Shown: in pieces, positions 41,555 to 51,174 of the stretch
Layout: each line of letters begins with the position of its first letter
Position numbering within the stretch: position 1 is the stretch's first letter
Program-made: the position numbers and the translations under genes
The notes under the pieces: generated by a model
Told to the model about the DNA's origin: nothing
The model's input: only the letters and a program-made list of their open reading frames with translations
Databases searched by the model: none
NCBI RefSeq assembly: GCF_003026285.1
Contig: NZ_PYOD01000013.1
Location: forward strand, 1-64,000
Source of the DNA: Photobacterium profundum
GTDB lineage: Bacteria; Pseudomonadota; Gammaproteobacteria; Enterobacterales; Vibrionaceae
DNA: 64,000 nucleotides
Direction of reading: 5' to 3'

Positions 41555-42046
41555 TCAAGCTATTGTAACGAGCCGCTGAAGCATGCCAGATAACGATTTT
41601 TCAATCGCTTGCTCTCTTACAGCGTTGCGATCACCGTCAAATAAACAGGTTTCAGTATATAGCCACCCTGTTTTATCTGCCCAAGCAAGGCATACCGTAC
41701 CAACAGGTTTTAATGCTGTACCACCACCAGGGCCAGCAATACCGCTGATGGCAACACTGATATCAGCATTAGAATTATCTAATGCACCTCTTGCCATTTC
41801 CATTACAACGGGTTCACTGACGGCACCATGTTCAGCTAATGTCTCTGCTTGCACATTGATCATTTGCTGCTTGGCTTCATTACTGTAAGTCACAAACGCG
41901 CGATCAAACCACGCAGAACTGCCTGCTATTTCAGTGATCGCCATCGATACACCACCACCAGTGCATGATTCAGCCGTTGTGGCTACCCAGTCTTGTTGTG
42001 ATAACGCAGCACCCAGTTGTTCAGCTAGGTTCAATATCCTATTCAT
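41555..42046 (-). CDS. pncC: nicotinamide-nucleotide amidase PncC
   Basis: CinA C-terminal domain enzyme that deamidates NMN to nicotinate mononucleotide in pyridine nucleotide recycling. The 163-residue protein shows the family's ATTAESCTGGGVSMAIT and AISGIAGPGGGTALKPVGTV motifs. Stand-alone CinA domain (E. coli PncC is 165). Located upstream of recA and divergent from mutS. Confidence 0.93.
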   Translation of the reverse strand: MNRILNLAEQLGAALSQQDWVATTAESCTGGGVSMAITEIAGSSAWFDRAFVTYSNEAKQQMINVQAETLAEHGAVSEPVVMEMARGALDNSNADISVAISGIAGPGGGTALKPVGTVCLAWADKTGWLYTETCLFDGDRNAVREQAIEKSLSGMLQRLVTIA

Positions 42047-42281
42047 TTCTCAATCCTTATTCGGCCTGCAGTACAATAAAAGTTATTTCATATCAATATT
42101 ATTAAACGTCAACCTTAAACATGTTTACCGCAAGCACCTCTGTCAGAATACCTAAATAACCGCTACGGTTATCAACTTACTCACTTGAAAATAAATTCCC
42201 TGTATTGAGACTTTGCCGACTAGTCTGATTCACGTATCCTTAGTACCAGAATTTAATCCAGCAGCAACAGTAGGCAATATC

Positions 42282-44852
42282 GTGACAGTAAAAGGTTTAG
42301 AAACACACACTCCCATGATGCAGCAATTTTTACGCATTAAAGCTGAAAACCCTGACACTTTACTGTTCTATCGCATGGGTGATTTCTACGAACTATTTTT
42401 TGATGATGCTAAAAGAGCATCTCAACTACTGGATATTACGCTGACTAAGCGTGGTTCATCAAATGGTCACCCCATTCCTATGGCAGGCTTACCCTACCAT
42501 GCTGTAGAAGGGTATTTAGCAAAGCTAGTTCAACAAGGTGTATCTGTCGCTATTTGTGAACAAATTGGCGACCCTGCCACCAGCAAAGGCCCTGTGGATC
42601 GCCAAGTTGTACGTATTGTGACGCCAGGAACGGTCAGTGATGAGGCGCTACTAAGCGAACGTCGAGATAATTTAGTGGCCGCTATTTATCAAAATAGCAA
42701 AGGCTTTGGCTACGCCACACTGGATATTACGTCTGGTCGTTTCATGCTCTCAGAGCCTGAAACTGAAGAAGCAATGCAAGCAGAACTGCAACGCACCAGT
42801 CCAGCAGAGCTGCTTTACCCCGAAGACTTTACACTAATGCACATGATTGAAGCCATAAAGGGGACACGTCGCCGTCCTATTTGGGAATTTGATCTAGACA
42901 CTGCACGCCAACAATTAACCATGCAATTTGGTACCCGTGACTTAATTGGCTTTGGTGTCGAAAAAGCGGAACGTGGATTATCGGCTGCTGGGTGTTTACT
43001 GCAATATGTGAAAGATACTCAACGTACAGCCCTACCTCATATTCGTGCCATTACTTTAGATAGCAAAGATCATTCAGTTATTTTAGATGCTGCGACACGC
43101 CGTAATTTAGAACTGACCCAAAACTTATCGGGTGGCTTTGATAATACCTTAGCATCGGTACTTGACCATACAGCAACTCCAATGGGCAGCCGCTTATTAA
43201 AACGCTGGTTGCATCAACCCATTCGAGATACAAAACAACTCAATCATCGCTTAGATGCTATCGCCGCATTTAAAGATACAGGCATGTTTATTGAGGTTGC
43301 TGAAGTACTACATCATATGGGCGATCTAGAGCGTATTTTAGCGCGACTAGCACTACGTTCTGCTCGTCCTCGTGATCTAGCACGTATGCGCAGCGCATTA
43401 CAATCGTTGCCTCAACTAGCTGAGGTATTGGCTGACATTGAGCAACCACGTATCGGCGAATTGGCGAATTCGTCTGCACCAATGGACGATCTTTGTGAAC
43501 TGCTTGAACGAGCAATAATAGAGAACCCACCTGTAATTATTCGTGATGGTGGTGTATTAGCACCTGGCTATAACGCTGAATTAGATGAATGGCGTGATCT
43601 TGCTGATGGGGCGAAAAAATTCCTCGATGATCTTGAAACGCGAGAACGAGAGCAGCATGGGATTGATAGTTTAAAAGTAGGCTTTAATCAGGTTCACGGT
43701 TTCTTTATCCAAATTAGCCGAGGACAAAGCCATTTAGCACCCGATCACTATGTTCGCCGCCAAACCCTCAAGAATGCTGAACGTTATATTATTCCGGAGC
43801 TAAAAGAACACGAAGACAAGGTACTTAACTCTAAATCTAAAGCCCTAGGTTTAGAAAAGAAATTGTGGGAAGAACTGTTTGATCAGTTACTGCCTCACTT
43901 AGAGCAGCTACAAAATGCAGCGAGTGCCTTAAGTGAATTAGACGTATTAGCCAATCTTGCGGAACGTGCTGACACCCTAAACTATTGCCGCCCAGAGTTA
44001 ACCGACCAAACGGGGATTGAGATCGCAGCTGGTCGTCATCCGGTTGTCGAACAAGTACTGAGTGAACCGTTTATTGCTAATCCAATATCTCTTCATCATG
44101 ATCGTCGCATGTTAATTATTACCGGCCCAAACATGGGTGGTAAGTCGACCTATATGCGTCAAACAGCCCTTATTGCTCTTATGGCCCACGTGGGTTCGTT
44201 TGTGCCAGCTGAAGCCGTTAAAATAGGTTCTCTGGATCGTATTTTCACTCGAATTGGAGCCTCTGATGATTTAGCTTCTGGTCGCTCTACCTTCATGGTC
44301 GAGATGACTGAAACCGCCAACATTCTCCATAATGCAACAAGCAAAAGTTTAGTCCTAATGGATGAGATAGGTCGTGGCACCAGTACCTATGATGGCCTAT
44401 CATTGGCATGGGCAAGTGCTGAGTGGCTAGCTGAAAAAATCGCAGCGATGACTTTATTTGCGACCCATTATTTCGAACTAACAGAGTTACCCTCCATGAT
44501 GGATGGTTTAGCCAATGTCCATTTAGATGCAGTTGAACACGGTGATGAAATTGCTTTCATGCACGCCGTACAAGAAGGGGCGGCAAGCAAATCATATGGA
44601 TTGGCCGTAGCCAGTTTAGCGGGTGTACCTAAAGCGGTTATCAAACGTGCAAAGGCTAAGCTAACCCAACTAGAAACAACCGGTCACCAGCAAGCAATAA
44701 AAAATCCATCGAAAGCACCAAGAGAAGAACAGCAACTTACTTTGCTTCCTGAACCGAGTGACGTTGAAGAAGCATTAGCCAAAGTCAATCCTGATGAGAT
44801 GACACCACGTCAAGCATTAGACGAGCTATATCGATTAAAGGCATTAATGTAA
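42282..44852 (+). CDS. mutS: DNA mismatch repair protein MutS
   Basis: Recognises mismatches and starts methyl-directed repair. The 856-residue protein has the mismatch-contacting motif GDFYELF near the N-terminus, the connector and lever domains, Walker A GPNMGGKST, DEIGRGTSTYDG Walker B and a C-terminal tetramerisation tail. The start is not obvious: I chose GTG at 42282 (protein begins VTVKGLETHTPMMQQF, aligning with E. coli MSAIENFDAHTPMMQQY) with TAGG 7 bases upstream; a TTG at 42213 would add 23 residues. Divergent from pncC, convergent with rpoS. Confidence 0.95.
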   Translation: MTVKGLETHTPMMQQFLRIKAENPDTLLFYRMGDFYELFFDDAKRASQLLDITLTKRGSSNGHPIPMAGLPYHAVEGYLAKLVQQGVSVAICEQIGDPATSKGPVDRQVVRIVTPGTVSDEALLSERRDNLVAAIYQNSKGFGYATLDITSGRFMLSEPETEEAMQAELQRTSPAELLYPEDFTLMHMIEAIKGTRRRPIWEFDLDTARQQLTMQFGTRDLIGFGVEKAERGLSAAGCLLQYVKDTQRTALPHIRAITLDSKDHSVILDAATRRNLELTQNLSGGFDNTLASVLDHTATPMGSRLLKRWLHQPIRDTKQLNHRLDAIAAFKDTGMFIEVAEVLHHMGDLERILARLALRSARPRDLARMRSALQSLPQLAEVLADIEQPRIGELANSSAPMDDLCELLERAIIENPPVIIRDGGVLAPGYNAELDEWRDLADGAKKFLDDLETREREQHGIDSLKVGFNQVHGFFIQISRGQSHLAPDHYVRRQTLKNAERYIIPELKEHEDKVLNSKSKALGLEKKLWEELFDQLLPHLEQLQNAASALSELDVLANLAERADTLNYCRPELTDQTGIEIAAGRHPVVEQVLSEPFIANPISLHHDRRMLIITGPNMGGKSTYMRQTALIALMAHVGSFVPAEAVKIGSLDRIFTRIGASDDLASGRSTFMVEMTETANILHNATSKSLVLMDEIGRGTSTYDGLSLAWASAEWLAEKIAAMTLFATHYFELTELPSMMDGLANVHLDAVEHGDEIAFMHAVQEGAASKSYGLAVASLAGVPKAVIKRAKAKLTQLETTGHQQAIKNPSKAPREEQQLTLLPEPSDVEEALAKVNPDEMTPRQALDELYRLKALM

Positions 44853-44882
44853 TTAACCTAACCGCTCAAATTTGTAGAAAAT

Positions 44883-44911
44883 AAAAAAGGACGCATCGGC
44901 GTCCTTTTTTG
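44883..44911. terminator. terminator of mutS
   Basis: AAAAAAGGACGC / GCGTCCTTTTTT stem with a very short loop; it can also act on rpoS transcripts from the other side. Confidence 0.88.
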
Positions 44912-44986
44912 TTTCTTATATTTCTAGAATAAATGACAAAAGGTGTAACAAAATGGGCTCATTTATTTCAACAAAATATAATTAAA

Positions 44987-45991
44987 TTATTGCGCACCTT
45001 GATTAAACAGCGACTCAATGTTCAGTCCTTGATGGGTCAACATATCACGTAAACGACGTAAGCCTTCCACTTGAATTTGACGAACACGTTCGCGGGTTAA
45101 ACCGATTTCACGACCAACATCTTCTAAGGTTGATGCTTCATAGCCAAGTAAACCGAAACGACGAGCAAGTACTTCGCGTTGCTTAGGATTCAGCTCTTGT
45201 AGCCAATGAACGATGGAGTTTTTGATGTCGTCATCTTGCGTTGATGATTCAGGGCTTCCTCCTTTTTCATCCGGAATAATATCAAGTAACGCTTTTTCAG
45301 AATCACCACCAATTGGATTGTCGACCGAGCTAACACGTTCATTCAAACGCAGCATGCGATTAACATCATCAACAGGTTTCTCTAATTGCAGCGCGATATC
45401 TTCTGCAGTAGGTTCATGATCGAGCTTTTGAGCGAGTTCACGTGCAGTTCTTAGGTAAACATTCAGTTCTTTTACGACATGGATTGGTAAGCGGATGGTG
45501 CGGGTTTGGTTCATGATCGCACGTTCTATTGTTTGGCGGATCCACCACGTTGCATAAGTCGAAAATCGAAAGCCTCGTTCTGGATCAAACTTTTCAACTG
45601 CTCGAATAAGCCCGAGGTTTCCCTCTTCCACCAGATCAAGCAAAGCAAGACCACGATTGCTGTATCGACGAGAAATTTTAACAACTAAACGTAAGTTGCT
45701 TTCAATCATACGTTTACGTGCAATCTCATCACCACGTAATGCTCGGCGCGCATACAAGACTTCTTCTTCTGCCGTTAGCAGTGGTGAAAAACCAATTTCA
45801 CCGAGGTAAAGTTGTGTTGCATCAAGCGCTTTTTGCGTGGTTCCATATTTAGAAACATCAACATCATCACTCGAGCTTTCCTCCGGCTCAGCTTTAGTAC
45901 TCGCTGCTGCCGCATCGGCTATTGCCTCGATATTAATATCTTCATCAAGGTTTAATGTGTCAGTTTTTTTTGCTGTGCTGCTTCTACTCAT
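44987..45991 (-). CDS. rpoS: RNA polymerase sigma factor RpoS
   Basis: Stationary phase and general stress sigma factor. The 334-residue protein has sigma-70 regions 1.2-2.4 (RFSTYATWWIRQTIERAIMN), 3 and 4.2 (TLEDVGREIGLTRERVRQIQ), and the RpoS-type N-terminus. Start at 45991 is supported by GGGAGG; the frame extends nine codons upstream without need. It lies 52 bases after nlpD, within which the main rpoS promoter of enterobacteria lies. Confidence 0.97.
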   Translation of the reverse strand: MSRSSTAKKTDTLNLDEDINIEAIADAAAASTKAEPEESSSDDVDVSKYGTTQKALDATQLYLGEIGFSPLLTAEEEVLYARRALRGDEIARKRMIESNLRLVVKISRRYSNRGLALLDLVEEGNLGLIRAVEKFDPERGFRFSTYATWWIRQTIERAIMNQTRTIRLPIHVVKELNVYLRTARELAQKLDHEPTAEDIALQLEKPVDDVNRMLRLNERVSSVDNPIGGDSEKALLDIIPDEKGGSPESSTQDDDIKNSIVHWLQELNPKQREVLARRFGLLGYEASTLEDVGREIGLTRERVRQIQVEGLRRLRDMLTHQGLNIESLFNQGAQ

Positions 45992-46043
45992 AGCGCCTCC
46001 CAGATGGCGAGTTAGCAAGACATTACAACTTCTCTATGTCATT

Positions 46044-46967
46044 CTATTTTTTGGGCAAATACCGCATTGGATCAACGGATTTACCTTTATAACGAATTTC
46101 AAAATGTAAACGAACACTGCTTGTACCCGAGCTACCCATTGAAGCAATCTTCTGCCCGGCTTTTACTGTTTGCTGCTCTTTCACAAGCATTTTATCGTTA
46201 TGGGCGTAAGCACTAAGGTAATCATCGCTATGCTTAATAATAATGAGATTACCGTAGCCACGAAGTGCGTTACCAGCATAAACCACTCGACCATTTGCTG
46301 ATGCAGCAATCGTTGCACCACGTTGACCGGCAATGTCTATGCCTTTATTTCCATTTTCTGAATTGGAAAACTTTGCAATAACGCGCCCATTATTTGGCCA
46401 GTTCCAACTAGCGACCTTGTTACTGGTTGCTGGTTTTTTTGTTGCTGAATTGTTACTTTTTGTCGCTTTTTGAGAGTACTCCTTTGTGCGATCTTGATCA
46501 ACTTTTTTATTGACTGTTTTTTGCTCAACTTTCTTTGGTTGCACTGGAGGTTTGGGCTTCGTTTTCTTTTGCTGCGCAGGTGATTTTGGCTTAGCAGTAT
46601 TAGCTGTTGTTTTTACTGGGGGTTTAACAACAGCGACAGCAGCAGTGCCGTATTTGGGTGCAACGTATTTCGAATTCCAAAGATCAAGTTTTTGTCCGGG
46701 ATAAATCGTATAAGGGTATGACAATTTATTCTGAGCAATTATTTCTTTAACTTCTTTACCTGTTACATAAGAAATAAAATAAAGCGTATCGCCTTTTTGA
46801 ACTCGATAGTAACTGCCGCGAAAACTACCACGATCAACTTGAGAGTAATCTTTATTAAGGCTAGAAACAGGTGCAGGCGTGTGACTGCTACAGGCAGACA
46901 ACAGCAGCAGACAAGCTGCAACTGAGGCTATACACCATATGTTTCCCTTCACACGCAGCCCCATCAC
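46044..46967 (-). CDS. nlpD: lipoprotein NlpD, LysM and degenerate M23 domain
   Basis: Outer membrane lipoprotein that activates amidase AmiC at the septum. The 307-residue protein has a lipobox LLSAC, a LysM domain (about 55-98, YRVQKGDTLYFISYVTG), a long Lys/Pro/Thr-rich linker, and an M23 domain (about 195-305). The motif reads NKGIDIAG where active M23 enzymes have a metal-binding His, as in E. coli NlpD, so it is expected to be catalytically dead. The start is GTG at 46967 or the ATG immediately after. One base separates it from the pcm stop. Confidence 0.94.
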   Translation of the reverse strand: MMGLRVKGNIWCIASVAACLLLLSACSSHTPAPVSSLNKDYSQVDRGSFRGSYYRVQKGDTLYFISYVTGKEVKEIIAQNKLSYPYTIYPGQKLDLWNSKYVAPKYGTAAVAVVKPPVKTTANTAKPKSPAQQKKTKPKPPVQPKKVEQKTVNKKVDQDRTKEYSQKATKSNNSATKKPATSNKVASWNWPNNGRVIAKFSNSENGNKGIDIAGQRGATIAASANGRVVYAGNALRGYGNLIIIKHSDDYLSAYAHNDKMLVKEQQTVKAGQKIASMGSSGTSSVRLHFEIRYKGKSVDPMRYLPKK

Positions 46968-46968
46968 T

Positions 46969-47598
46969 TTATGCTAAATCTCCAGCAACCAAAGGAACAA
47001 ACCTAACGGCTTCAATATCTTGAGAAACAAACTGTTCGCCATTACGAGTGATCTTTTTTAATACTTGTAAGTCATCGCCAACAGGAATAACTAACCGTCC
47101 ACCGTCAGTAAGCTGCGCCAATAATTCCATTGGCATTTCTTCTGCAGCTGCGGTAACAATAATGGCATCAAATGGGCCTTTATTATGCCAACCTTTCCAT
47201 CCATCCCCATGTTTAGTCGATATATTATGGAGATTTAATTGTTTTAGGCGACGTTTAGCTTGCCATTGTAGTGCTTTAATACGCTCAACTGAATATACAT
47301 GATCAACTAATTGAGCGAGTACCGCGGTTTGGTAGCCCGAGCCTGTGCCAACTTCCAACACGTGTGATTGTGCCGTTAATTCGAGTAACTCTGTCATCTT
47401 ACCGACGATATAAGGTTGAGAAATGGTCTGTCCGCTGCCGATGGGTAATGCATTATTCTCATACGCTTGGTGAGAAAAAGCCTCATCAATAAACAGTTCT
47501 CTTGGAACACCGGTTATTGCATTGAGTACTTTCTCATTTCGAATACCATGACGTTGTAAAATAACCATCAAGTTATGTCGTTCTTTCGCGTAACGCAT
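46969..47598 (-). CDS. pcm: protein-L-isoaspartate O-methyltransferase
   Basis: Repairs isoaspartyl damage in proteins using S-adenosylmethionine. The 209-residue protein shows GQTISQPYIVGKMTELL, the SAM-binding VGTGSGYQTAVLA and FDAIIVTAAAEEMP motifs. Part of the tight surE-pcm-nlpD-rpoS cluster with 2 bases to surE. Confidence 0.97.
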   Translation of the reverse strand: MRYAKERHNLMVILQRHGIRNEKVLNAITGVPRELFIDEAFSHQAYENNALPIGSGQTISQPYIVGKMTELLELTAQSHVLEVGTGSGYQTAVLAQLVDHVYSVERIKALQWQAKRRLKQLNLHNISTKHGDGWKGWHNKGPFDAIIVTAAAEEMPMELLAQLTDGGRLVIPVGDDLQVLKKITRNGEQFVSQDIEAVRFVPLVAGDLA

Positions 47599-47600
47599 CC

Positions 47601-48350
47601 CTATTTTTTCCCCACTTCATTCATCCATAACTCAACACTCTCAAGAGCATCATGCGCCGTTAAATCAACCTGCAACGGAGTAATCGACACCAAGCTTTGC
47701 TCTACGGCATGAAAATCAGTGCCAGGCCCTGCATCTTGGCATGCCCCTGGAGGACCTAACCAATATAATACTTTCCCTCTAGGATCCACATCTTTAACCA
47801 TCTGTTCTGCACGATGACGGGCACCTAAGCGCGTCACTTTCCAACCTTTTAACTCAGAAAAAGGAATGTCAGGTACATTGATATTCAAGATCTTATTTTT
47901 AGGTAACGGCTTCTCTAGCAAGTTCACAACAATACTTTTTACCACTTGTGCTGCGGTATCAAAATGCGTTGAACCCACCAACGAAATAGCAATAGCAGGT
48001 ACACCTAAGAAGTGCCCTTCTGTCGCGGCTGCAACCGTACCTGAATACAGCACATCATCGCCCAAATTAGCGCCGTGGTTAATGCCTGCTACCACGATAT
48101 CGGGTCGATAATCTAGCCATTCATTCAATGCAAAATGCACGCAATCTGTCGGAGTGCCATCGACAGAAATACGTCTATCTCCCTCTTCGCGAATACGAAG
48201 AGGGTAATCGAGCGTTAATGAATTCGATGCGCCAGAGCGGTTTCGATCAGGCGCAACAACAGTCACTTCTCCCAGTTCACTTAACACTGTCGCTAGCGTG
48301 TTAATGCCCTCGGCAAAAATGCCATCATCATTACTGATCAATATTCGCAT
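47601..48350 (-). CDS. surE: 5'/3'-nucleotidase SurE
   Basis: Metal-dependent nucleotide phosphatase linked to stationary phase survival. The 249-residue protein begins MRILISNDDGIFAEGI, the signature with catalytic Asp pair, and contains the NHGANLGDDVLYSGTVAAA loop. I chose the ATG at 48350 with AAGG 8 bases upstream; it overlaps the end of truD by 20 bases. Slightly shorter than E. coli SurE (253). Confidence 0.96.
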   Translation of the reverse strand: MRILISNDDGIFAEGINTLATVLSELGEVTVVAPDRNRSGASNSLTLDYPLRIREEGDRRISVDGTPTDCVHFALNEWLDYRPDIVVAGINHGANLGDDVLYSGTVAAATEGHFLGVPAIAISLVGSTHFDTAAQVVKSIVVNLLEKPLPKNKILNINVPDIPFSELKGWKVTRLGARHRAEQMVKDVDPRGKVLYWLGPPGACQDAGPGTDFHAVEQSLVSITPLQVDLTAHDALESVELWMNEVGKK

Positions 48351-49401
48351 GCGTACTACCTTCTTGTTCGACAAGTAATTCTCTGACTACTGACGTCGCA
48401 AAACAGCCGGCAGGTAACGCAAATGATAATACAACATCATTGCCATCAAATTGCCATTCCATCTCTTTTGGTTTCAGTAATAAAGTACGACGTTCATGGC
48501 GCATTCGATTATCACGGATCAACTTCAGTAATGAAGGTTCATTAGCAATAATAGCTAACTCAAAAGCCTCTGCATCTGCAGCTGTCGGCAATGCATTATC
48601 ACCCACTAACGGTGCAGTAATATTAACAAGCCCCTTATCAATACTAGCTTGCAATTCTTCGGTAATAGATTCGGCAAGGAAGCAATTGTCTTCACCGGCA
48701 TTTTGCAGGCAATCACCAACCATTAACGAATTCACGCTGCCTTGTTCAATACGGGTTGATAACACCATATTAAATAGCCATGAACGAGCGGCTGACAAGT
48801 AAAAACTACGCTTGCTTTTATCACGTAAGCGGAACTCGTCATTGCCCCAGCTGCGTGCTTTAATCACATTATTACCACCGTGACCAAAACGTTGCTGACC
48901 AAAGTAATTTGGCACACCATGCATTTTTACTTGTTCTAGTTTTAGGGCTAATTCTTCAGGGTTGGTTAGATCAAGCAGGCGTAGCTGGAACCAGTTACCA
49001 ACAAGATCACCCGGTCGTAATTTTTTGTCATGACGTGTTGTTTCGAGTACTTCAATACCTGGATGCTCAGCAACAAAATCCGTTAAATCAGGATCTGCCT
49101 TACCCGGTAAGTGAACACTGATCCATTGCTCAGTCACAGCATGGCGATCTTTAAGACCGGCCCAGCTCACATCTCGAGATTTAACACCGCAAGCCTTCGC
49201 AAGTTCATTCACTACATATTTGGTATTTTCACCCACTTTGCGGATCTTGACCATGAAGTGCTCGCCTTTGCCTGCGAACTCAAAACCTAAATTTTCTTTT
49301 ACTATGAAATGCTCTGGCAGTGCTTTAATTTGCCCCTGACATGTTGGTTTTTCATATAGCCAACTAAAATTATCCATTACATTCAGCATATTATCAGACA
49401 T
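48331..49401 (-). CDS. truD: tRNA pseudouridine(13) synthase TruD
   Basis: Makes pseudouridine 13 in tRNA-Glu. About 356 residues with the TruD motif WAGLKDRHAVTEQW, whose Asp is catalytic, and VPNYFGQQRFGHGGNN. The start is uncertain: three in-frame ATGs occur at the 5' end. I prefer 49401 (protein begins MSDN); one at 49425 overlaps the end of ispF by 11 bases, and one at 49377 gives a length closest to E. coli (349). The 3' end overlaps surE. Confidence 0.93.
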   Translation of the reverse strand: MSDNMLNVMDNFSWLYEKPTCQGQIKALPEHFIVKENLGFEFAGKGEHFMVKIRKVGENTKYVVNELAKACGVKSRDVSWAGLKDRHAVTEQWISVHLPGKADPDLTDFVAEHPGIEVLETTRHDKKLRPGDLVGNWFQLRLLDLTNPEELALKLEQVKMHGVPNYFGQQRFGHGGNNVIKARSWGNDEFRLRDKSKRSFYLSAARSWLFNMVLSTRIEQGSVNSLMVGDCLQNAGEDNCFLAESITEELQASIDKGLVNITAPLVGDNALPTAADAEAFELAIIANEPSLLKLIRDNRMRHERRTLLLKPKEMEWQFDGNDVVLSFALPAGCFATSVVRELLVEQEGSTHANIDQ

Positions 49402-49414
49402 CACAACACCGTCA

Positions 49415-49888
49415 TTATTGAGCATTAATTAGTACTACCGCTTCGCAAGCAATGCCTTCTTTTCGCCCAGTAAAACCGAGGCGTTCTGAAGTCGTCGCTT
49501 TAACATTAACATTGCCGATATCTGTTTCTAAATCTTCAGCAATCGCTTGGCACATCGCATCAATATACGGGGCCATTTTAGGGGCTTGGGCAATGATGGT
49601 TACATCAAGATTACCAAGACGATACCCTTTATCTTTTACTTTACTGTAGACATCTCGCAATAGAAAACGGCTATCAGCCCCTTTCCACTCCGCGTCTGTA
49701 TCTGGAAAGTGACGCCCAATATCACCCGCGCCAATAGCGCCTAACAAGGCATCACAAACAGCATGAAGTGCAACGTCGCCATCTGAATGGGCAATAAGAC
49801 CTTGCTCATAAGGGATGGCAACGCCACCAATAATAACGGGACCTTCACCACCAAACTTATGTACATCAAACCCGTGTCCAATTCGCAT
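49415..49888 (-). CDS. ispF: 2-C-methyl-D-erythritol 2,4-cyclodiphosphate synthase
   Basis: Fifth step of the MEP isoprenoid pathway. The 157-residue protein has the metal ligands in MRIGHGFDVHKF (Asp8, His10), the AHSDGDVALHAVCDALLGA signature and the trimer-forming C-terminus. Five bases after ispD, which encodes an earlier step of the same pathway. Confidence 0.97.
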   Translation of the reverse strand: MRIGHGFDVHKFGGEGPVIIGGVAIPYEQGLIAHSDGDVALHAVCDALLGAIGAGDIGRHFPDTDAEWKGADSRFLLRDVYSKVKDKGYRLGNLDVTIIAQAPKMAPYIDAMCQAIAEDLETDIGNVNVKATTSERLGFTGRKEGIACEAVVLINAQ

Positions 49889-49893
49889 CAGAT

Positions 49894-50598
49894 CTATTCC
49901 TTCATTAATTGTTCTAAGTAGAAACCAGCCAAGGCTAGATCTTCAGGTTGGGTCACCTTAAGGTTGTCTGAGCGCCCTTTTACTAGCTGTGGGATATACC
50001 CACAATACTCCAGAGCCGACGCCTCGTCGGTAATAACCGCACCTTCTTTGAGTGCGTACAGTAATGAATCTTTTAGTTGCTTCACTTTAAACATTTGCGG
50101 TGTAAGTGCATGCCAAAGATTATTGCGTTCAACCGTTGATACAATGCCCTGCAGCCCATTAATTTGCTGGCAACCTCGTTTCATGGTATCGCGAACCGGC
50201 GCCGCAAGAATCGCTCCACAGTCACTGCGTATCGCCGCTTCAACGAGTCGTTCTAAATCATTAAGCCGCACACAAGGACGCGCAGCATCGTGAACCAACA
50301 CCCAGGTATTTTCATCATCAATCGCGGCTAAACCAGCAAACACAGAATCTGCACGCTCGACACCACCATCAACCACGGTAATTCGTGGGTCGTTAGCCAG
50401 TGGCAGTGAAGTAAAATAGGGATCTGTTTGGCTAATAGCAATAATCACTCGTGTAATAGCAGGGTGACTAAACAAACGATCAATCGTGTGTTCTAAAATT
50501 GTTTTACCCGCGATATGTAAATATTGCTTAGGACGATCAGCAGCCATACGGCTACCAATACCAGCCGCAGGTACAACCGCAGTAAATTGTTGATTCAT
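49894..50598 (-). CDS. ispD: 2-C-methyl-D-erythritol 4-phosphate cytidylyltransferase
   Basis: CTP-dependent third step of the MEP pathway. 234 residues with the nucleotide-binding AVVPAAGIGSRMAADRPKQY motif, VLVHDAARPCV and ITDEASALEYCG. The start is ATG at 50598 (MNQQF) by comparison with E. coli length (236); an ATG four codons earlier cannot be excluded and neither has a good ribosome binding site. Downstream of ftsB. Confidence 0.96.
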   Translation of the reverse strand: MNQQFTAVVPAAGIGSRMAADRPKQYLHIAGKTILEHTIDRLFSHPAITRVIIAISQTDPYFTSLPLANDPRITVVDGGVERADSVFAGLAAIDDENTWVLVHDAARPCVRLNDLERLVEAAIRSDCGAILAAPVRDTMKRGCQQINGLQGIVSTVERNNLWHALTPQMFKVKQLKDSLLYALKEGAVITDEASALEYCGYIPQLVKGRSDNLKVTQPEDLALAGFYLEQLMKE

Positions 50599-50630
50599 GG
50601 CACAGTTCATTCTGAGTTAAATAAAGGTGA

Positions 50631-50906
50631 TTAGTTATCGCCGATGATCCGGAAGAAAGTTTCATTTGGCTTAATCATGCCAAGTTCATTTCTTGCCCGC
50701 TCTTCTACCGATTCTTGACCACGATGCAGATCATCAATTTCGGCGTACATTTGCTGATTACGCTGAACGAGTTCCGCATTGGCTTTTTGCTGAATACCGA
50801 CATTAGCTTCAACGGCTAAGTAATCCATCAAGCCATTTTTACCCAACCAAAAATCATATTGGAGCCAACACAAGGTAGCCAGTAGCAGCACAGATAACAG
50901 ACGCAT
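50631..50906 (-). CDS. ftsB: cell division protein FtsB
   Basis: Bitopic inner membrane protein of the FtsQLB divisome complex. 91 residues: short cytoplasmic N-terminus, one transmembrane helix (LLSVLLLATLCWLQYDFW), a periplasmic coiled coil (about 30-65) and a conserved C-terminal segment RARNELGMIKPNETFFRI. GGGGA lies shortly before the ATG at 50906; a GTG four codons upstream is possible. First gene of the ftsB-ispD-ispF-truD-surE-pcm-nlpD-rpoS run. Confidence 0.95.
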   Translation of the reverse strand: MRLLSVLLLATLCWLQYDFWLGKNGLMDYLAVEANVGIQQKANAELVQRNQQMYAEIDDLHRGQESVEERARNELGMIKPNETFFRIIGDN

Positions 50907-51106
50907 GCACTTCCCCACTTTTCTTGTTAATTACTTGATACTCATTATATGAGGATAAATAGCCATTACATTGGTTAACGATACATATCATGATTGCTAA
51001 ACAGTGAAATGAATATTCGCTGTAATAATCCCATAAAGCGCACTTTGTGACTAGCACTAGGCTTTTAGTCTGGCTTATTCAGAGATAAAAAAGACACGAG
51101 ATATAA

Positions 51107-51134
51107 AAAAACCGCCTCAAAAGAGGCGGTTTCA
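51107..51134 (-). terminator. terminator of eno
   Basis: AAACCGCCTC / GAGGCGGTTT perfect 10-bp stem, 4-nt loop, T run on the minus strand, 40 bases after the eno stop. Confidence 0.92.
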
Positions 51135-51174
51135 GAAGAATCGGGGTTAACAACCCAAAGTCATTGCTTAATAA

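Noticed and set aside
50854..51057. Minus-strand frame of 67 codons upstream of ftsB
   Set aside because: Overlaps the ftsB start in another frame, no ribosome binding site, no recognisable features.
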